Notes: generated by a model not told the origin, from the sequence alone. A DNA stretch of 38,696 bases from RGIG8745 sp964554265 (GCA_964554265.1 CAZKOB010000019.1:1-38696); one strand, 5' to 3'; positions 15,163-25,345 are shown, counted from the first letter of the stretch. Made by a program: numbers and translations.

Positions 15163-16800
15163 ATGGCTGAAACCAAATACATCTTTGTCACAGGAGGAGT
15201 TGCCAGTTCACTGGGCAAAGGTATAATCTCATCTTCAATAGGCAAGCTATTGCAAGCAAGAGGATACAACATCACAATTCAGAAGTTCGACCCCTATATC
15301 AACATCGATCCAGGGACTCTTAACCCTTATGAACATGGCGAGTGCTACGTGACAATCGACGGACAGGAAACAGACCTTGACCTCGGTCATTACGAGCGCT
15401 TCACCGGAATACAAACAACAAAAGCCAACAATATTACAACAGGACGTATATATCAGAGCGTCATTGACAAGGAGCGCCGTGGCGACTATCTTGGCAAGAC
15501 AATACAGGTGGTACCTCATATCACAGACGAAATAAAGCGCGATATGAAATATCTCGGTGCCAAGGGCACATACGACTTTGTCATAACAGAAATCGGCGGA
15601 ACTGTCGGAGATATAGAAGGACTTCCTTTCCTTGAAGCTATACGCCAGCTGAAATGGGAGTTCGGAAAGAATGCTGTTTGCGTGCACCTTACATACGTAC
15701 CTTATCTTGCCGCAGCAGGAGAACTTAAGACGAAACCGACCCAACACTCGGTAAAAGAGCTGCAGAGTCTGGGCATCCAACCGGACATTCTTGTACTGAG
15801 AACAGAATATGAACTGTCAGACAACCTGAGACGCAAAGTGGCAAGTTTCTGCAATGTAGACAAAGAGTGTGTGGTACAGAGTCTCGACCTTCCTTCAATA
15901 TATGAAGTCCCTGTAAAAATGCAGGAGCAGGGTCTCGACACCGCTATTCTCCGCAAGTTGCAGATGCCTATAGGCGAGACTCCGGGATTAGGTCCGTGGC
16001 GCAGCTTCCTTGAACGCAGACGCAATGCAACCGAAATAGTAGACATTGCGCTTGTGGGCAAGTATGACTTACAGGACGCATACAAATCCATCTTAGAAAG
16101 CCTTTCACAAGCAGGTACTTACAATGACTACAAAGTAAAGACCCACTTCGTAAACAGTGAAAAGCTCAACAAGGAAAATGTGGCAGAAAAGCTGAGCTTC
16201 ATGAATGGTGTGGTAATATGCCCGGGATTTGGTCAAAGAGGTATTGAAGGGAAAATCGTGGCCGCAGAATATTGCCGCAAGAACAACAAGCCTACATTCG
16301 GCATCTGTCTCGGAATGCAGATGATGGTGATAGAATATGCACGCAACGTACTTGGCTATGAAGACGCCAACAGCCGCGAAATGGACGAGAAAACTCCGCA
16401 TAATGTCATCGACATCATGGAGGAACAAAAGAATATCACGAACATGGGAGGTACAATGCGTCTCGGCGGATATGAATGTATAGTAAAGGAAGGCAGCAAA
16501 GCTTACGAGGCTTATCAATCCACTGAAATCATCGAGCGCCACCGCCATCGCTACGAGTTCAACAATGATTTCAAAGAGGAGTTTGAATCAAAAGGTATGG
16601 CATGTGTAGGTATGAATCCGGAAAGTGATCTTGTGGAAATAGTAGAAGTACCGGCAAATACATGGTATATAGGTACACAGTTCCATCCGGAGTACAGCAG
16701 TACAGTACTTAAACCACATCCACTCTTTCTGTCTTTTGTGAAAACCGTGATAGAAACCAAGAAGAAGTCCACTCCATCGAACAGTGCGAACTTTCTGTAA
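15163..16800 (+). CDS. pyrG: CTP synthase
   Basis: 545 residues, the usual length. The enzyme makes CTP from UTP, ATP and glutamine in the cytosol. The N-terminal synthase domain begins KYIFVTGGVASSLGKGI and contains DPYINIDPGTLNPYEHGE. The C-terminal class I glutamine amidotransferase domain has the nucleophile Cys382 in FGICLGMQ, with His508 and Glu510 in QFHPEYS. All catalytic residues are intact. It is the first gene of a plus-strand series; yidC follows after 39 bases. A -7 box lies at 15116-15123. The synthase loop GGVASSLGKG and triad leave no real doubt on identity. Confidence 0.98.
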   Translation: MAETKYIFVTGGVASSLGKGIISSSIGKLLQARGYNITIQKFDPYINIDPGTLNPYEHGECYVTIDGQETDLDLGHYERFTGIQTTKANNITTGRIYQSVIDKERRGDYLGKTIQVVPHITDEIKRDMKYLGAKGTYDFVITEIGGTVGDIEGLPFLEAIRQLKWEFGKNAVCVHLTYVPYLAAAGELKTKPTQHSVKELQSLGIQPDILVLRTEYELSDNLRRKVASFCNVDKECVVQSLDLPSIYEVPVKMQEQGLDTAILRKLQMPIGETPGLGPWRSFLERRRNATEIVDIALVGKYDLQDAYKSILESLSQAGTYNDYKVKTHFVNSEKLNKENVAEKLSFMNGVVICPGFGQRGIEGKIVAAEYCRKNNKPTFGICLGMQMMVIEYARNVLGYEDANSREMDEKTPHNVIDIMEEQKNITNMGGTMRLGGYECIVKEGSKAYEAYQSTEIIERHRHRYEFNNDFKEEFESKGMACVGMNPESDLVEIVEVPANTWYIGTQFHPEYSSTVLKPHPLFLSFVKTVIETKKKSTPSNSANFL

Positions 16801-16839
16801 ATACTTACAAAACATAAACACTAAAAACATTATATTATA

Positions 16840-18744
16840 ATGAAGATGGACAAAAACACCTTGATAGGCTTCATCCTTATGGCATTGGTTGTCTTCGGCT
16901 TCATGGCTTACGAGAACCACACACGTAAGGAACAGCTTATTGAGCAGCAGAAGCAAGCCATAGTCGATCAGGCTGCCGAACAGCAGAAAATAAAAGCTGA
17001 AGCTATCGAGGCAGAGAAAAAAGCAAAGAAAGAATACGAGGAAAGGACAGACACGCTCAATCCTCTTTATCTGGCACGTCAAAAGAATGACGGTACGACT
17101 GTTATCGAGAATGAATTACTCAAACTGACTGTAGCCAACAAAGGAGGACAATTGTGCAGGGCTGAATTGAAAGACGAGACTTACAAAGGCCGTGACGGCA
17201 AGAATGTTGTGCTGTTCGACAGTTCAGACTATGATATGAAGTTTATGTTCTCAGGGAAAGAATATAACATTCTTACAGAAGAACTTTACTTCACACCGTT
17301 GAATGCGACGGAAAACTCTGTGACCATGAGACTGCCTGTTGCCGGAGGAAGCATAGACATCAAATATTCGCTTATTCCGGAATCCTACATACTGAATATG
17401 GAAGTATGTGCCGATGGTATAAGCGGCATCTTCCCGGCTAAAATCGGTTCGTTTGATATAGTATGGAATGAAAAGATACGCCAACAAGAGAAGGGATTTT
17501 CTTTTGAGAACCAACACAGCACAATAGCATATCGCAGTGTTGAAGACGACACAGACAACCTAAGCTCGACCGGAGCCGATGAGTTTGAAGACGAATTTGA
17601 ACATGGAATACGCTGGATTGCATTCAAAAACCAGTTCTTCAGTCAAGTACTCATTGCCGATGAAAGTTTCAAGGTAGACACACTTTCGTCTCACCGTCTG
17701 AAGGAAGGAAGCGGATATCTCAAGAAATATGGTGCAGCCATGTCGGCAAAGTTTGATCCCTCAGGAAAGACTTCGACAAACATGAAGATGTATCTTGGTC
17801 CAAACAAGTTCTCTACCTTGAAAGAGAATGAGGAGTTCTGCGGAAACAGTGCAGATCTCGACCTTCAAAGCCTTGTATACCTCGGATGGCCGGTCATCAA
17901 TCTCATCAACCGCTTCTTCATGGTATACTTGTTTGATTTCATGACAGGATGGGGAATCAACATGGGTATTGTATTGCTTCTGCTTACCATATTCATCAAA
18001 GTTCTTGTCTTCCCACTCATGCGCAAATCCTATTTGTCTTCAGCAAACATGCGAGTACTCCGACCTAAGATAGACGAAATAAGCGCACGCTACCCAAAGC
18101 CTGAAGATGCCATGATGAAACAACAGGAAATAATGAAGCTATACAGCCAGTACGGTGTTTCTCCTATGGGAGGATGTCTTCCGATGCTCATACAGATGCC
18201 AATCTGGATTGCATTGTTCAATTTCATCCCAAACGCAATAGAGCTTCGCGGACAATCATTCCTTTGGGCAGAGGATCTTTCGACTTATGACGACATCATC
18301 AAATGGGACTTCCACATCTGGGGAATAGGCGATCATCTTAGCCTGTTCTGTATCTTATGGTGTGTAGCGACAGTGCTTAACTCATGGTTTACGATGCGGC
18401 AGCAGCAAGATTCCATGACACCGGAACAGCAGCAACAGATGGGTATGATGAAATGGATGACATATCTGATGCCTATCATCTTCTTCTTCTCATTCAACGG
18501 ATATTCATCAGGGCTCAACTACTATTACTTCATTTCAAGTATTATCGGTGTGGCAATGATGTGGTATTTGCGCAAAACCACAGATGATGCCAAACTTCTT
18601 GAAAAGCTTGAAGCAAGGTATCGCGAACGCAAACAGAATCCAAAGAAGAGTTCGAGTATGATGGAGAAATTTCAGGCAATGCAAGAAAAGCAGATGGAAA
18701 TACTTCGTCAGCAGCAACAAATGCAGCAACAAAACAAGAAATAA
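16840..18744 (+). CDS. yidC: Membrane protein insertase YidC
   Basis: 634 residues. The protein inserts and folds inner-membrane proteins with or without Sec. The N-terminal helix (TLIGFILMALVVFGFMAYEN, about 5-24) is followed by a large periplasmic beta domain (to about 345), as in Gram-negative YidC. The conserved insertase core starts near WPVINLINRFFMVYLFDFM. It includes the cytosolic loop KIDEISARYPKPEDAMMKQQ and the helix carrying GGCLPMLIQMPIWIALF. The tail is rich in Gln and Lys. The start at 16840 or the Met two codons later both fit. It follows pyrG by 39 bases, a pairing likely co-transcribed. An inverted repeat downstream (18757-18840) may separate it from the peptidase gene. Confidence 0.97.
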   Translation: MKMDKNTLIGFILMALVVFGFMAYENHTRKEQLIEQQKQAIVDQAAEQQKIKAEAIEAEKKAKKEYEERTDTLNPLYLARQKNDGTTVIENELLKLTVANKGGQLCRAELKDETYKGRDGKNVVLFDSSDYDMKFMFSGKEYNILTEELYFTPLNATENSVTMRLPVAGGSIDIKYSLIPESYILNMEVCADGISGIFPAKIGSFDIVWNEKIRQQEKGFSFENQHSTIAYRSVEDDTDNLSSTGADEFEDEFEHGIRWIAFKNQFFSQVLIADESFKVDTLSSHRLKEGSGYLKKYGAAMSAKFDPSGKTSTNMKMYLGPNKFSTLKENEEFCGNSADLDLQSLVYLGWPVINLINRFFMVYLFDFMTGWGINMGIVLLLLTIFIKVLVFPLMRKSYLSSANMRVLRPKIDEISARYPKPEDAMMKQQEIMKLYSQYGVSPMGGCLPMLIQMPIWIALFNFIPNAIELRGQSFLWAEDLSTYDDIIKWDFHIWGIGDHLSLFCILWCVATVLNSWFTMRQQQDSMTPEQQQQMGMMKWMTYLMPIIFFFSFNGYSSGLNYYYFISSIIGVAMMWYLRKTTDDAKLLEKLEARYRERKQNPKKSSSMMEKFQAMQEKQMEILRQQQQMQQQNKK

Positions 18745-18756
18745 AGCATAGTAAAC

Positions 18757-18840
18757 GAAGAATGGAAAATTGAGAAAACAGTATTGTATTGTGAGTTTTA
18801 TATTTCCACAATACAACAGACTCCCGGTTTTTCATTCTTC
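18757..18840 (+). terminator. Nested stem-loop between yidC and the peptidase gene
   Basis: GAAGAATG (18757-18764) pairs with CATTCTTC (18833-18840), and inside it TTGTATTGTG (18784-18793) pairs with CACAATACAA (18807-18816). The T run (TTTTT) sits within the outer stem, so it could end or slow transcription between the two genes. It is not a textbook terminator. Confidence 0.5.
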
Positions 18841-18892
18841 TTTATTTGTCTTGTTACTTTGAATCTTTACTACAATCTTAACAAAGCATTTT

Positions 18893-21193
18893 ATGAATTA
18901 TTCAACTTTAGCTATGTTGACAGCAGGACTCTTATCCACGGCTGAAGCAAAAGCCGGAGAAGACGCCACTTTCATCGGCCGACAAACTCCTGAACTGAGA
19001 GAGCGCAAACTCACTCCTGAAGCATTGTGGGCAATGGGACGCATAGGAGGATATGATGTGTCGCCTGATACCAAAAGCATTGTTTACAATGTGAGCTACT
19101 ACAGTGTTGAACAAAACAAGAGCCATACGGTCATTTATACAATCGTCGCAGACGGTACAGACAGCAGCAACGGCAATCTTCTCACTTCGTCCACTTCAAG
19201 TGAACTTTCACCCCGATATATAAATCAGGGGAAACAGATTGCATATATGGCTCCGGACAATGACGGCATTATGCAACTGTGGACAATGAATGCAGACGGC
19301 AGTAACCGGAAGCAAATCTCCAAACTCAAAAAAGACATAGAGGATTACCAATTCTCCCCTGATGAAAAAAGCGTATTAGTGATCCACTCCGTTAAATACG
19401 GCAAAAGAACGACAGATATTTATCCGGACCTTCCTAAAGCAAGCGGTCGTGTCATCAATGAAGCAATGTTCCGTCATTGGGATGAATGGACAGAGACAAT
19501 TCCTCATCCATACATATATCATTTTAACGGCACAGAATTGGCTACAGATCCAATTGATATATTAAAGGATGAACCATACGAATGTCCAATGAAACCTTTT
19601 GGAGGCATCGAACAGCTGGCATGGAGTCAGGACAGCAAGAAAGTGGCTTACACCTGTCGCAAGAAAACCGGACTTGAATACGCAACCAGCACAGATTCTG
19701 ACATTTTCCTTTATGATATTGAAACGGGAAAGACTACAAACCTCTGCAAACCGACAGACTATAAAGCACCTAAGACAGACCACACTCTTTCTCTGAAAGA
19801 CCAGAAAGTAAACACTCAGTCTGCCACATCACCAACGGACCTTAATCTGGGCTATGACACCAATCCTCAATTCTCTCCTGACGGAAAATATATTTCATGG
19901 CAGAGCATGGAACGAGACGGATATGAAAGCGATAGGAACCGTCTGTGCATATATGAAATATCTACAGGAAAGAAGACTTATATCACAGAACTCTTCCAAA
20001 GCAATGTTGATAGTTATTGCTGGGCTGCCAACTCCAAGATTCTCTATTTCGTAGGTACATGGCATGGTACGACACACGTATATGCGACAGATCTTCAAGG
20101 AAATATCCGGAAAATAACAGATGGAATGTACGACTATACTTCCGTATCTTTGTGCGGTAATCTTCTGTTGTGTAACAGGCAATCAATGAAGGAATCACCG
20201 GAACTCTATCTGGTAAATCCTGCTCTATCGCCAGAAGGAAAGAAAGTCAATGTCGCAAAGATTGACAAAAACAAGAAGATCATGCGACTTGGCAAATCCA
20301 CATGCGACTTTGAGGAGACAAACATCAAAAACAATGATGTTACAAAAAATGTAATCCAACTTACACATGAGAACCAATATTTCCGTGAACATATAGATTG
20401 GGGAAACGTAGATGCACATGTTTCATCTGCCATAGACGGAGAAAAAATTCTGTCATGGATCATTTTCCCACCAAACTTTGACGAATCAAAGAAATACCCT
20501 ACTCTTCTTTTCTGCGAAGGAGGTCCTCAAAGTCCTGTCAGCCAATTCTGGAGTTATCGCTGGAATATGCAGATTATGGCAGCAAACGGATACATTGTGG
20601 TGGCTCCTAACCGCCGAGGACTTCCAGGATTCGGAAAGGAATGGCTTGAAGAAATCAGTACGAACTACGGCGGACACTGTATGGACGACTATCTGAGTGC
20701 TATCGACAATGCTGTCAAACACTACAAATGCATAGATGCAGACAGATTAGGTTGTGTGGGTGCAAGTTTCGGCGGATTCAGCGTGTACTGGCTTGCAGGA
20801 CATCATGACAAGCGATTCAAATGCTTTATCGCCCATGACGGGATTTTCAACCTTGAACAGCAGTATCTGGAAACCGAAGAAGCATGGTTTGCAAACTGGG
20901 ACCTCGGTGGTGCTTTCTGGCACAAAGACAATGCTGCCATAAAACGTACATTCGAAAATTCACCTCACCGTTTTGTCGACAGATGGGATGCTCCAATCCT
21001 CTGCATACACGGAGAAAAAGACTACCGTATTGTAGCAAGTCAGGCTATGGCTGCATTCAACGCGGCGCGCTATCGTGGTATACCGGCAGAACTTCTGATT
21101 TTCCCTGATGAAAACCATTGGGTTCTAAAACCTCAGAACGGAGTACTGTGGCAAAGAAGGTACTTCAACTGGCTTGATAAATGGCTGAAATAA
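18893..21193 (+). CDS. S9-family (dipeptidyl-peptidase-like) serine peptidase
   Basis: 766 residues. The N-terminal half holds WD40-like beta-propeller repeats (NQGKQIAYMAPDNDG, SPDEKSVLVIHS, SPDGKYISWQS). The C-terminal half is an alpha/beta hydrolase with nucleophile Ser625 in GASFGGFS, Asp710 in GEKDYRI and His742 in DENHW. The domain order and triad order are those of the prolyl oligopeptidase/DPP family. The N-terminus (STLAMLTAGLLSTAEAKAG) looks like a short signal peptide but has no Lys or Arg before the hydrophobic part, so export is likely but not certain. With two transporters downstream, one a peptide carrier, it probably frees small peptides outside the inner membrane for uptake. 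The exact specificity (DPP IV, V or acylaminoacyl) is open. Confidence 0.9.
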   Translation: MNYSTLAMLTAGLLSTAEAKAGEDATFIGRQTPELRERKLTPEALWAMGRIGGYDVSPDTKSIVYNVSYYSVEQNKSHTVIYTIVADGTDSSNGNLLTSSTSSELSPRYINQGKQIAYMAPDNDGIMQLWTMNADGSNRKQISKLKKDIEDYQFSPDEKSVLVIHSVKYGKRTTDIYPDLPKASGRVINEAMFRHWDEWTETIPHPYIYHFNGTELATDPIDILKDEPYECPMKPFGGIEQLAWSQDSKKVAYTCRKKTGLEYATSTDSDIFLYDIETGKTTNLCKPTDYKAPKTDHTLSLKDQKVNTQSATSPTDLNLGYDTNPQFSPDGKYISWQSMERDGYESDRNRLCIYEISTGKKTYITELFQSNVDSYCWAANSKILYFVGTWHGTTHVYATDLQGNIRKITDGMYDYTSVSLCGNLLLCNRQSMKESPELYLVNPALSPEGKKVNVAKIDKNKKIMRLGKSTCDFEETNIKNNDVTKNVIQLTHENQYFREHIDWGNVDAHVSSAIDGEKILSWIIFPPNFDESKKYPTLLFCEGGPQSPVSQFWSYRWNMQIMAANGYIVVAPNRRGLPGFGKEWLEEISTNYGGHCMDDYLSAIDNAVKHYKCIDADRLGCVGASFGGFSVYWLAGHHDKRFKCFIAHDGIFNLEQQYLETEEAWFANWDLGGAFWHKDNAAIKRTFENSPHRFVDRWDAPILCIHGEKDYRIVASQAMAAFNAARYRGIPAELLIFPDENHWVLKPQNGVLWQRRYFNWLDKWLK

Positions 21194-21238
21194 ATCAATA
21201 AACACAAACAAAGGTTGAACCAATCATTTTAAAGAAAT

Positions 21239-22597
21239 ATGTCAAAAACTATCAATAAGAATCTAAGCGATTCAAAAGGCGCCCGATGGTCAGCTCTGTT
21301 CATTGTAGCATTTACAATGATGGCTGCATATTACGTCAATGATGTCATGGCACCTCTGAAATCAATGCTTGAAGAACAACTCCACTGGACAAGCGGAGAA
21401 TTTGGATTCTTCACAGGGGCCTATAGTTTTCTCAACGTATTCCTGCTTATGCTCATATGGGGAGGGCTCATTCTCGACAAATTCGGAATACGTTTTACAG
21501 GGCTTCTATCGACAATCCTCATGGTTGCCGGCACAGCAACAGAGTATATAGCCATAACACAATACGCAGATTCGACGGAGATTGTCATGGGATACAAACT
21601 CAATGTATTCATAGCCTCAGCCGGGTATTCAGTCTTTGGAGTCGGTGCAGAAGTAGCAGGTATCACTGTAACCAAGATAATAGCTAAATGGTTTCAAGGA
21701 AAGGAAATGGCACTCGCAATGGGAGTACAAGTGGCGCTTGCACGTATCGGTTCTCAGGCAGCATACGCAGTTGCCATACCGGTTGCAAAGGCATGGCAAC
21801 TTGACACACCACTACTCATTGGTTCCATTGTCCTTGTCGGAGGATTCTTTGCATTCCTTGTCTTCAGTCTTATGGACAGAAAACTTGACAAACAAATAAA
21901 GACCGCCGCAGTATCAACAGACGAAGACAAGTTCTCTTTCAAGGATGTAGCAGCCGTAATCAAAAATCCGGGATTCTGGCTCATAGCTCTCTTGTGCGTA
22001 CTGTTCTATTCATGCGTCTTCCCATTCCAGAAATTCGCAACAGAATTGATGGTGACAAAATACGGTGTAAACGAAGATCTGGCCGGCACGTTTGCCGGAC
22101 TCCCTGCACTCGGCGCACTTTTCCTCACTCCTATCTTTGGAGGAATGATAGATAAAAAAGGAAAAGCAGCATCAATAATGATGCTTGGATCAGCAATGCT
22201 CATCGGTGTGCACCTTGTATATTCGTTACCATTTATTCATGCTCCTTTTGTAGCCATAGGCTTGATGATAATACTCGGTATCGCATTTTCACTCGTACCA
22301 TCAGCCATGTGGCCTTCCGTTGCAAAGATTTTTCCGGTCAAACAACTTGGAACAGCATACGCTTTGATATTCTTCATACAAAATATAGGATTATGGGGGA
22401 TACCAGCACTTATCGGCTCTGTACTTGAAAAATACTGTATAGTCGGTACAGAAGCAGGAAAGAATTTTTACGACTACACAATCCCCATGATTATATTCAC
22501 AGCCATTGCATGTCTTTCTCTTCTTATTGCATTTCTGTTAAAGGCTGCAGACAAGAAATACGGCTATAAACTTGAAGAAGCCAATATCAAGAAATAA
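21239..22597 (+). CDS. MFS transporter
   Basis: 452 residues with about 12 hydrophobic segments and a central hydrophilic loop (about 210-235, RKLDKQIKTAAVSTDEDKF), typical of major facilitator carriers. The loop after helix 2 (ILDKFGIRFTGLL) carries the family's DKFGxR motif. It should lie in the inner membrane. The gap to the S9 peptidase gene is 45 bases and to the POT gene 29 bases, so the three are probably expressed together. Substrate cannot be read from sequence; a breakdown product of peptides or a small organic acid is possible. Confidence 0.88.
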   Translation: MSKTINKNLSDSKGARWSALFIVAFTMMAAYYVNDVMAPLKSMLEEQLHWTSGEFGFFTGAYSFLNVFLLMLIWGGLILDKFGIRFTGLLSTILMVAGTATEYIAITQYADSTEIVMGYKLNVFIASAGYSVFGVGAEVAGITVTKIIAKWFQGKEMALAMGVQVALARIGSQAAYAVAIPVAKAWQLDTPLLIGSIVLVGGFFAFLVFSLMDRKLDKQIKTAAVSTDEDKFSFKDVAAVIKNPGFWLIALLCVLFYSCVFPFQKFATELMVTKYGVNEDLAGTFAGLPALGALFLTPIFGGMIDKKGKAASIMMLGSAMLIGVHLVYSLPFIHAPFVAIGLMIILGIAFSLVPSAMWPSVAKIFPVKQLGTAYALIFFIQNIGLWGIPALIGSVLEKYCIVGTEAGKNFYDYTIPMIIFTAIACLSLLIAFLLKAADKKYGYKLEEANIKK

Positions 22598-22626
22598 AAT
22601 CAATAACTAATTAAAAATATTCTATT

Positions 22627-24174
22627 ATGTTTGAAGGACAACCTAAAGGGCTATATACATTAGCTCTTGCAAATACGGGAGAACGCTTCGGCTACTATAC
22701 GATGCTCGCCGTATTCAGTCTGTTCTTGCAGGAAAACTTCAACCTTGAAGCAGCCGCTGCAAGCACCATCTATTCATCATTCCTGATGTTCGTCTATTTT
22801 CTTCCGCTTTTCGGTGGTATGCTCGCCGACAAGTTTGGTTACAAGAAGATGGTAACCATCGGTATTTTTATCATGTTCCTGGGATATATCCTTCTCTCTA
22901 TTCCTGCCGGCAGTGGCAGGACAGGCTATACATTTATGTATGCTGCACTTGCATTTGTATGCATGGGAACAGGACTTTTTAAAGGTAACCTGCAGGTTAT
23001 GGTGGGAAATCTGTTCGACAGTCCAAAGTATTCCAACAAACGTGACTCCGCATTTTCCATTTTCTACATGGCAATCAACATCGGAGCACTCTTCGCACCG
23101 ACAGCAGCCATAAAAATAATGGAATATGCACAGAATACATTACAGTATTCCAAAGCTGATTCATATCATTTCGCTTTTGCCGTAGCATGCATCTCACTCG
23201 TTGTATCCATAGCAATCTATTACTTTGGACGTAAAACATACGCTGAAGCTGACGGGCAAAAATCAACGAAAAACAAACAAGAGAACCAGACAACCGCAGA
23301 AGAACTAAGCACATCAGATACTCGTGCACGCATTGTAGCACTCTGTCTGGTATTCGCAGTTGTCATTTTCTTCTGGATGGCATTCCATCAGAATGGATTG
23401 ACCTTAACATTCTTCGCTCGTGACTACACAGCAACCTCATCAACAGGTTTGGAAAGCATGATGTTTGATGTGTGGAACCTCTGTCTGGTCATCGTGTTAG
23501 TATACGGATTGTTCGCTTTATTTCAGTCGCACACATCAAAAGGCAAAACAATTGCAGCTATAGTTTGTTTGGCTGTAATAGGAGTATTAGGATACAAATA
23601 CACATGTGTTTCAGGAGAAACAACTGTCGATGCACCAATATTCCAGCAGTTCAATCCATTCTTTGTTGTAGCCCTCACCCCTGTATCAATGGCAATCTTC
23701 GGAACATTGGCAAAGAAAGGGAAAGAACCTTCAGCACCAGTAAAGATAGCCTTGGGTATGTTGGTAGCAGCTGTAGCATACGTACTTATGTCTGTAGCAT
23801 CGTTCGGTCTTCCTGCACCAGAATTTGCAGAATCAATCAATCCGGCAACGGGTGAAATAATCAAGACTCCACTCCACATGGCGGATGTAACTCCAAATCT
23901 TCTTGTATCAACATATCTGATACTGACATTTGCAGAATTGTTACTTTCACCAATGGGCATCTCATTTGTCAGCAAGGTTGCCCCTCCTAAATACAAAGGT
24001 TTAATGATGGGAGGATGGTTTGTAGCCACAGCTATCGGAAACTTCCTCGTTGCCATTCCTGGTTGGTTATGGGGTATTGACTTGTGGATTCTATGGCTCG
24101 TTCTTGCCGGTCTATGCCTGCTTTCCTATATCTTCATTTCTTCTCAAATGAAGAAGCTTAAGAAAGTTGCATAA
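22627..24174 (+). CDS. POT/PTR-family proton-coupled peptide transporter
   Basis: 515 residues, about 14 hydrophobic segments. The N-terminal NTGERFGYYTM corresponds to the POT signature ExxERFxYY in the first helix, with Asn in place of the first Glu. The motif DKFGYKK follows helix 2, and the segment GLFKGNLQVMVGNLF matches the family's GxGxxKxN region. Such proteins import di- and tripeptides with protons through the inner membrane. It lies 29 bases after the MFS gene and ends the plus-strand series; a strong terminator is at 24194-24246. The Asn at the first Glu site may change proton coupling, or it may be normal in this clade. Confidence 0.9.
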   Translation: MFEGQPKGLYTLALANTGERFGYYTMLAVFSLFLQENFNLEAAAASTIYSSFLMFVYFLPLFGGMLADKFGYKKMVTIGIFIMFLGYILLSIPAGSGRTGYTFMYAALAFVCMGTGLFKGNLQVMVGNLFDSPKYSNKRDSAFSIFYMAINIGALFAPTAAIKIMEYAQNTLQYSKADSYHFAFAVACISLVVSIAIYYFGRKTYAEADGQKSTKNKQENQTTAEELSTSDTRARIVALCLVFAVVIFFWMAFHQNGLTLTFFARDYTATSSTGLESMMFDVWNLCLVIVLVYGLFALFQSHTSKGKTIAAIVCLAVIGVLGYKYTCVSGETTVDAPIFQQFNPFFVVALTPVSMAIFGTLAKKGKEPSAPVKIALGMLVAAVAYVLMSVASFGLPAPEFAESINPATGEIIKTPLHMADVTPNLLVSTYLILTFAELLLSPMGISFVSKVAPPKYKGLMMGGWFVATAIGNFLVAIPGWLWGIDLWILWLVLAGLCLLSYIFISSQMKKLKKVA

Positions 24175-24193
24175 AACTTCTATAAAAGAAAAA

Positions 24194-24246
24194 CGAAAGG
24201 TCTGTTGCATCGGAATCACTTCCCCCAACAGACCTTTCGCTTTTTT
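24194..24246 (+). terminator. Intrinsic terminator after the peptide transporter
   Basis: CGAAAGGTCTGTTG (24194-24207) pairs exactly with CAACAGACCTTTCG (24226-24239), 14 pairs, then C and TTTTTT. It ends the pyrG to POT series. Confidence 0.93.
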
Positions 24247-24307
24247 ACCGGAAAATCAAACCGAACTTCGCGTAAGTAATGTAAAATCTGTTGTCTTCTT
24301 ACTGATA

Positions 24308-25232
24308 TGTATCCACAGACTCCTCCAACTTGTGTTTTTGTGATTTTCGCAGATGTCTTTCTCAAAAACATTTCTTCTTTCTTTTTGACACTAAGTCCAC
24401 GCATTGCAAACGGAGCTTTATTAGCACAATTAAGATTCGTTTACACTTTCCTGATTGCCGATTTTTTAAAATTTTATAGATAAGCAATTGATAATCAACA
24501 AAATACCATTTTAATAAAACGATGCAGTTTTAGGTGCAAAGAGTACAGGTTGAGACAAAAATAGGATACGCTGATAATCAGCAAGTTATAAAAATATTTG
24601 TCCAAGATTCCTGTTTTTCGCCACCTGAATCCATCTTTGTTTTTCGTGGCATTGAAAAATCCGATTTTTATTTTTTTAAGAATTTAATTGGAGCAATATC
24701 CAATTTCAGCCCGAAAAACGGACTTCCTCAAACTCGTTTACCTTGAAAATAAATTTCGTTCACCTTGAAAATGTTTTTAAAGTGCCTTTTAAACAAATCT
24801 GGTTCACCTTGAAATTTGGTCTTCCGTGTACTCTTCTTTCAGACGAAGCATACGCAAATGTGAATAAATGAATATTTTCGAAAATAAAATTACATTATTT
24901 TCACATTTTGGATTCAAGGCTTGAAAACAGCCTTAGAATCGCACAAATGGAACTTCGGTCGGGTTCGACCGATTTTATGCGATTCTGCAAAGCCTTGATT
25001 TTAACATTTCAGATTGTCAGAAAAAGTCCGCAATTTATGACAAACTGACGGTGTGACAGTGGGGATAACCAAGCCGGTTTATGGGGACATAGGACTCATG
25101 AAAAGACATCAAAGAATAGCCAAAATCTTCGATGAGAAGTTTTGGGGTGACACGATGACAAAGTCAGGGCACAAAAACTTGTAAGATTACCAACTTTTTA
25201 TGGGACTTTCTTAAAAAAACGAACTCGCGTAA
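24308..25232 (+). repeat. Long dispersed repeat, copy D
   Basis: Same orientation as copy A. It starts with ATCCACAGACTCCTCC (24311-24326), then TTCTTCTTTCTTTTTGACAC (about 24371-24390), CCCGAAAAACGGACTTCC, three TTCACCTTGAAA motifs (about 24738-24815) and the hairpin block (about 24912-24995). It ends with CGAACTCGCGTAA (to 25232). The hairpin pairs best here (AAGGCT with AGCCTT, TCGGTCG with CGACCGA). It carries an extra block at about 25045-25128 shared only with copy E. A second AAACCGAACTTCGCGTAA lies just before it (24258-24275), so this copy has end-like motifs on both sides. The small frame stops early here, at NVNK. Confidence 0.9.
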
Positions 25233-25263
25233 AATATGTAATTACATGTTTTATAATAAACAA

Positions 25264-25303
25264 GCAAAGTGCATCAAGACAAGAAAATCCTAACGCACTT
25301 TGC
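25264..25303 (-). terminator. Possible terminator of gdhA
   Basis: GCAAAGTGC (25264-25272) and GCACTTTGC (25295-25303) are exact inverted copies with a 22-base loop, 43 bases past the gdhA stop on the minus strand. The following T-rich stretch is interrupted, so this is only moderately supported. Confidence 0.5.
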
Positions 25304-25345
25304 ACAAATTAAGCTATATAAAAATTCTCTATATTTACTGAGCCT

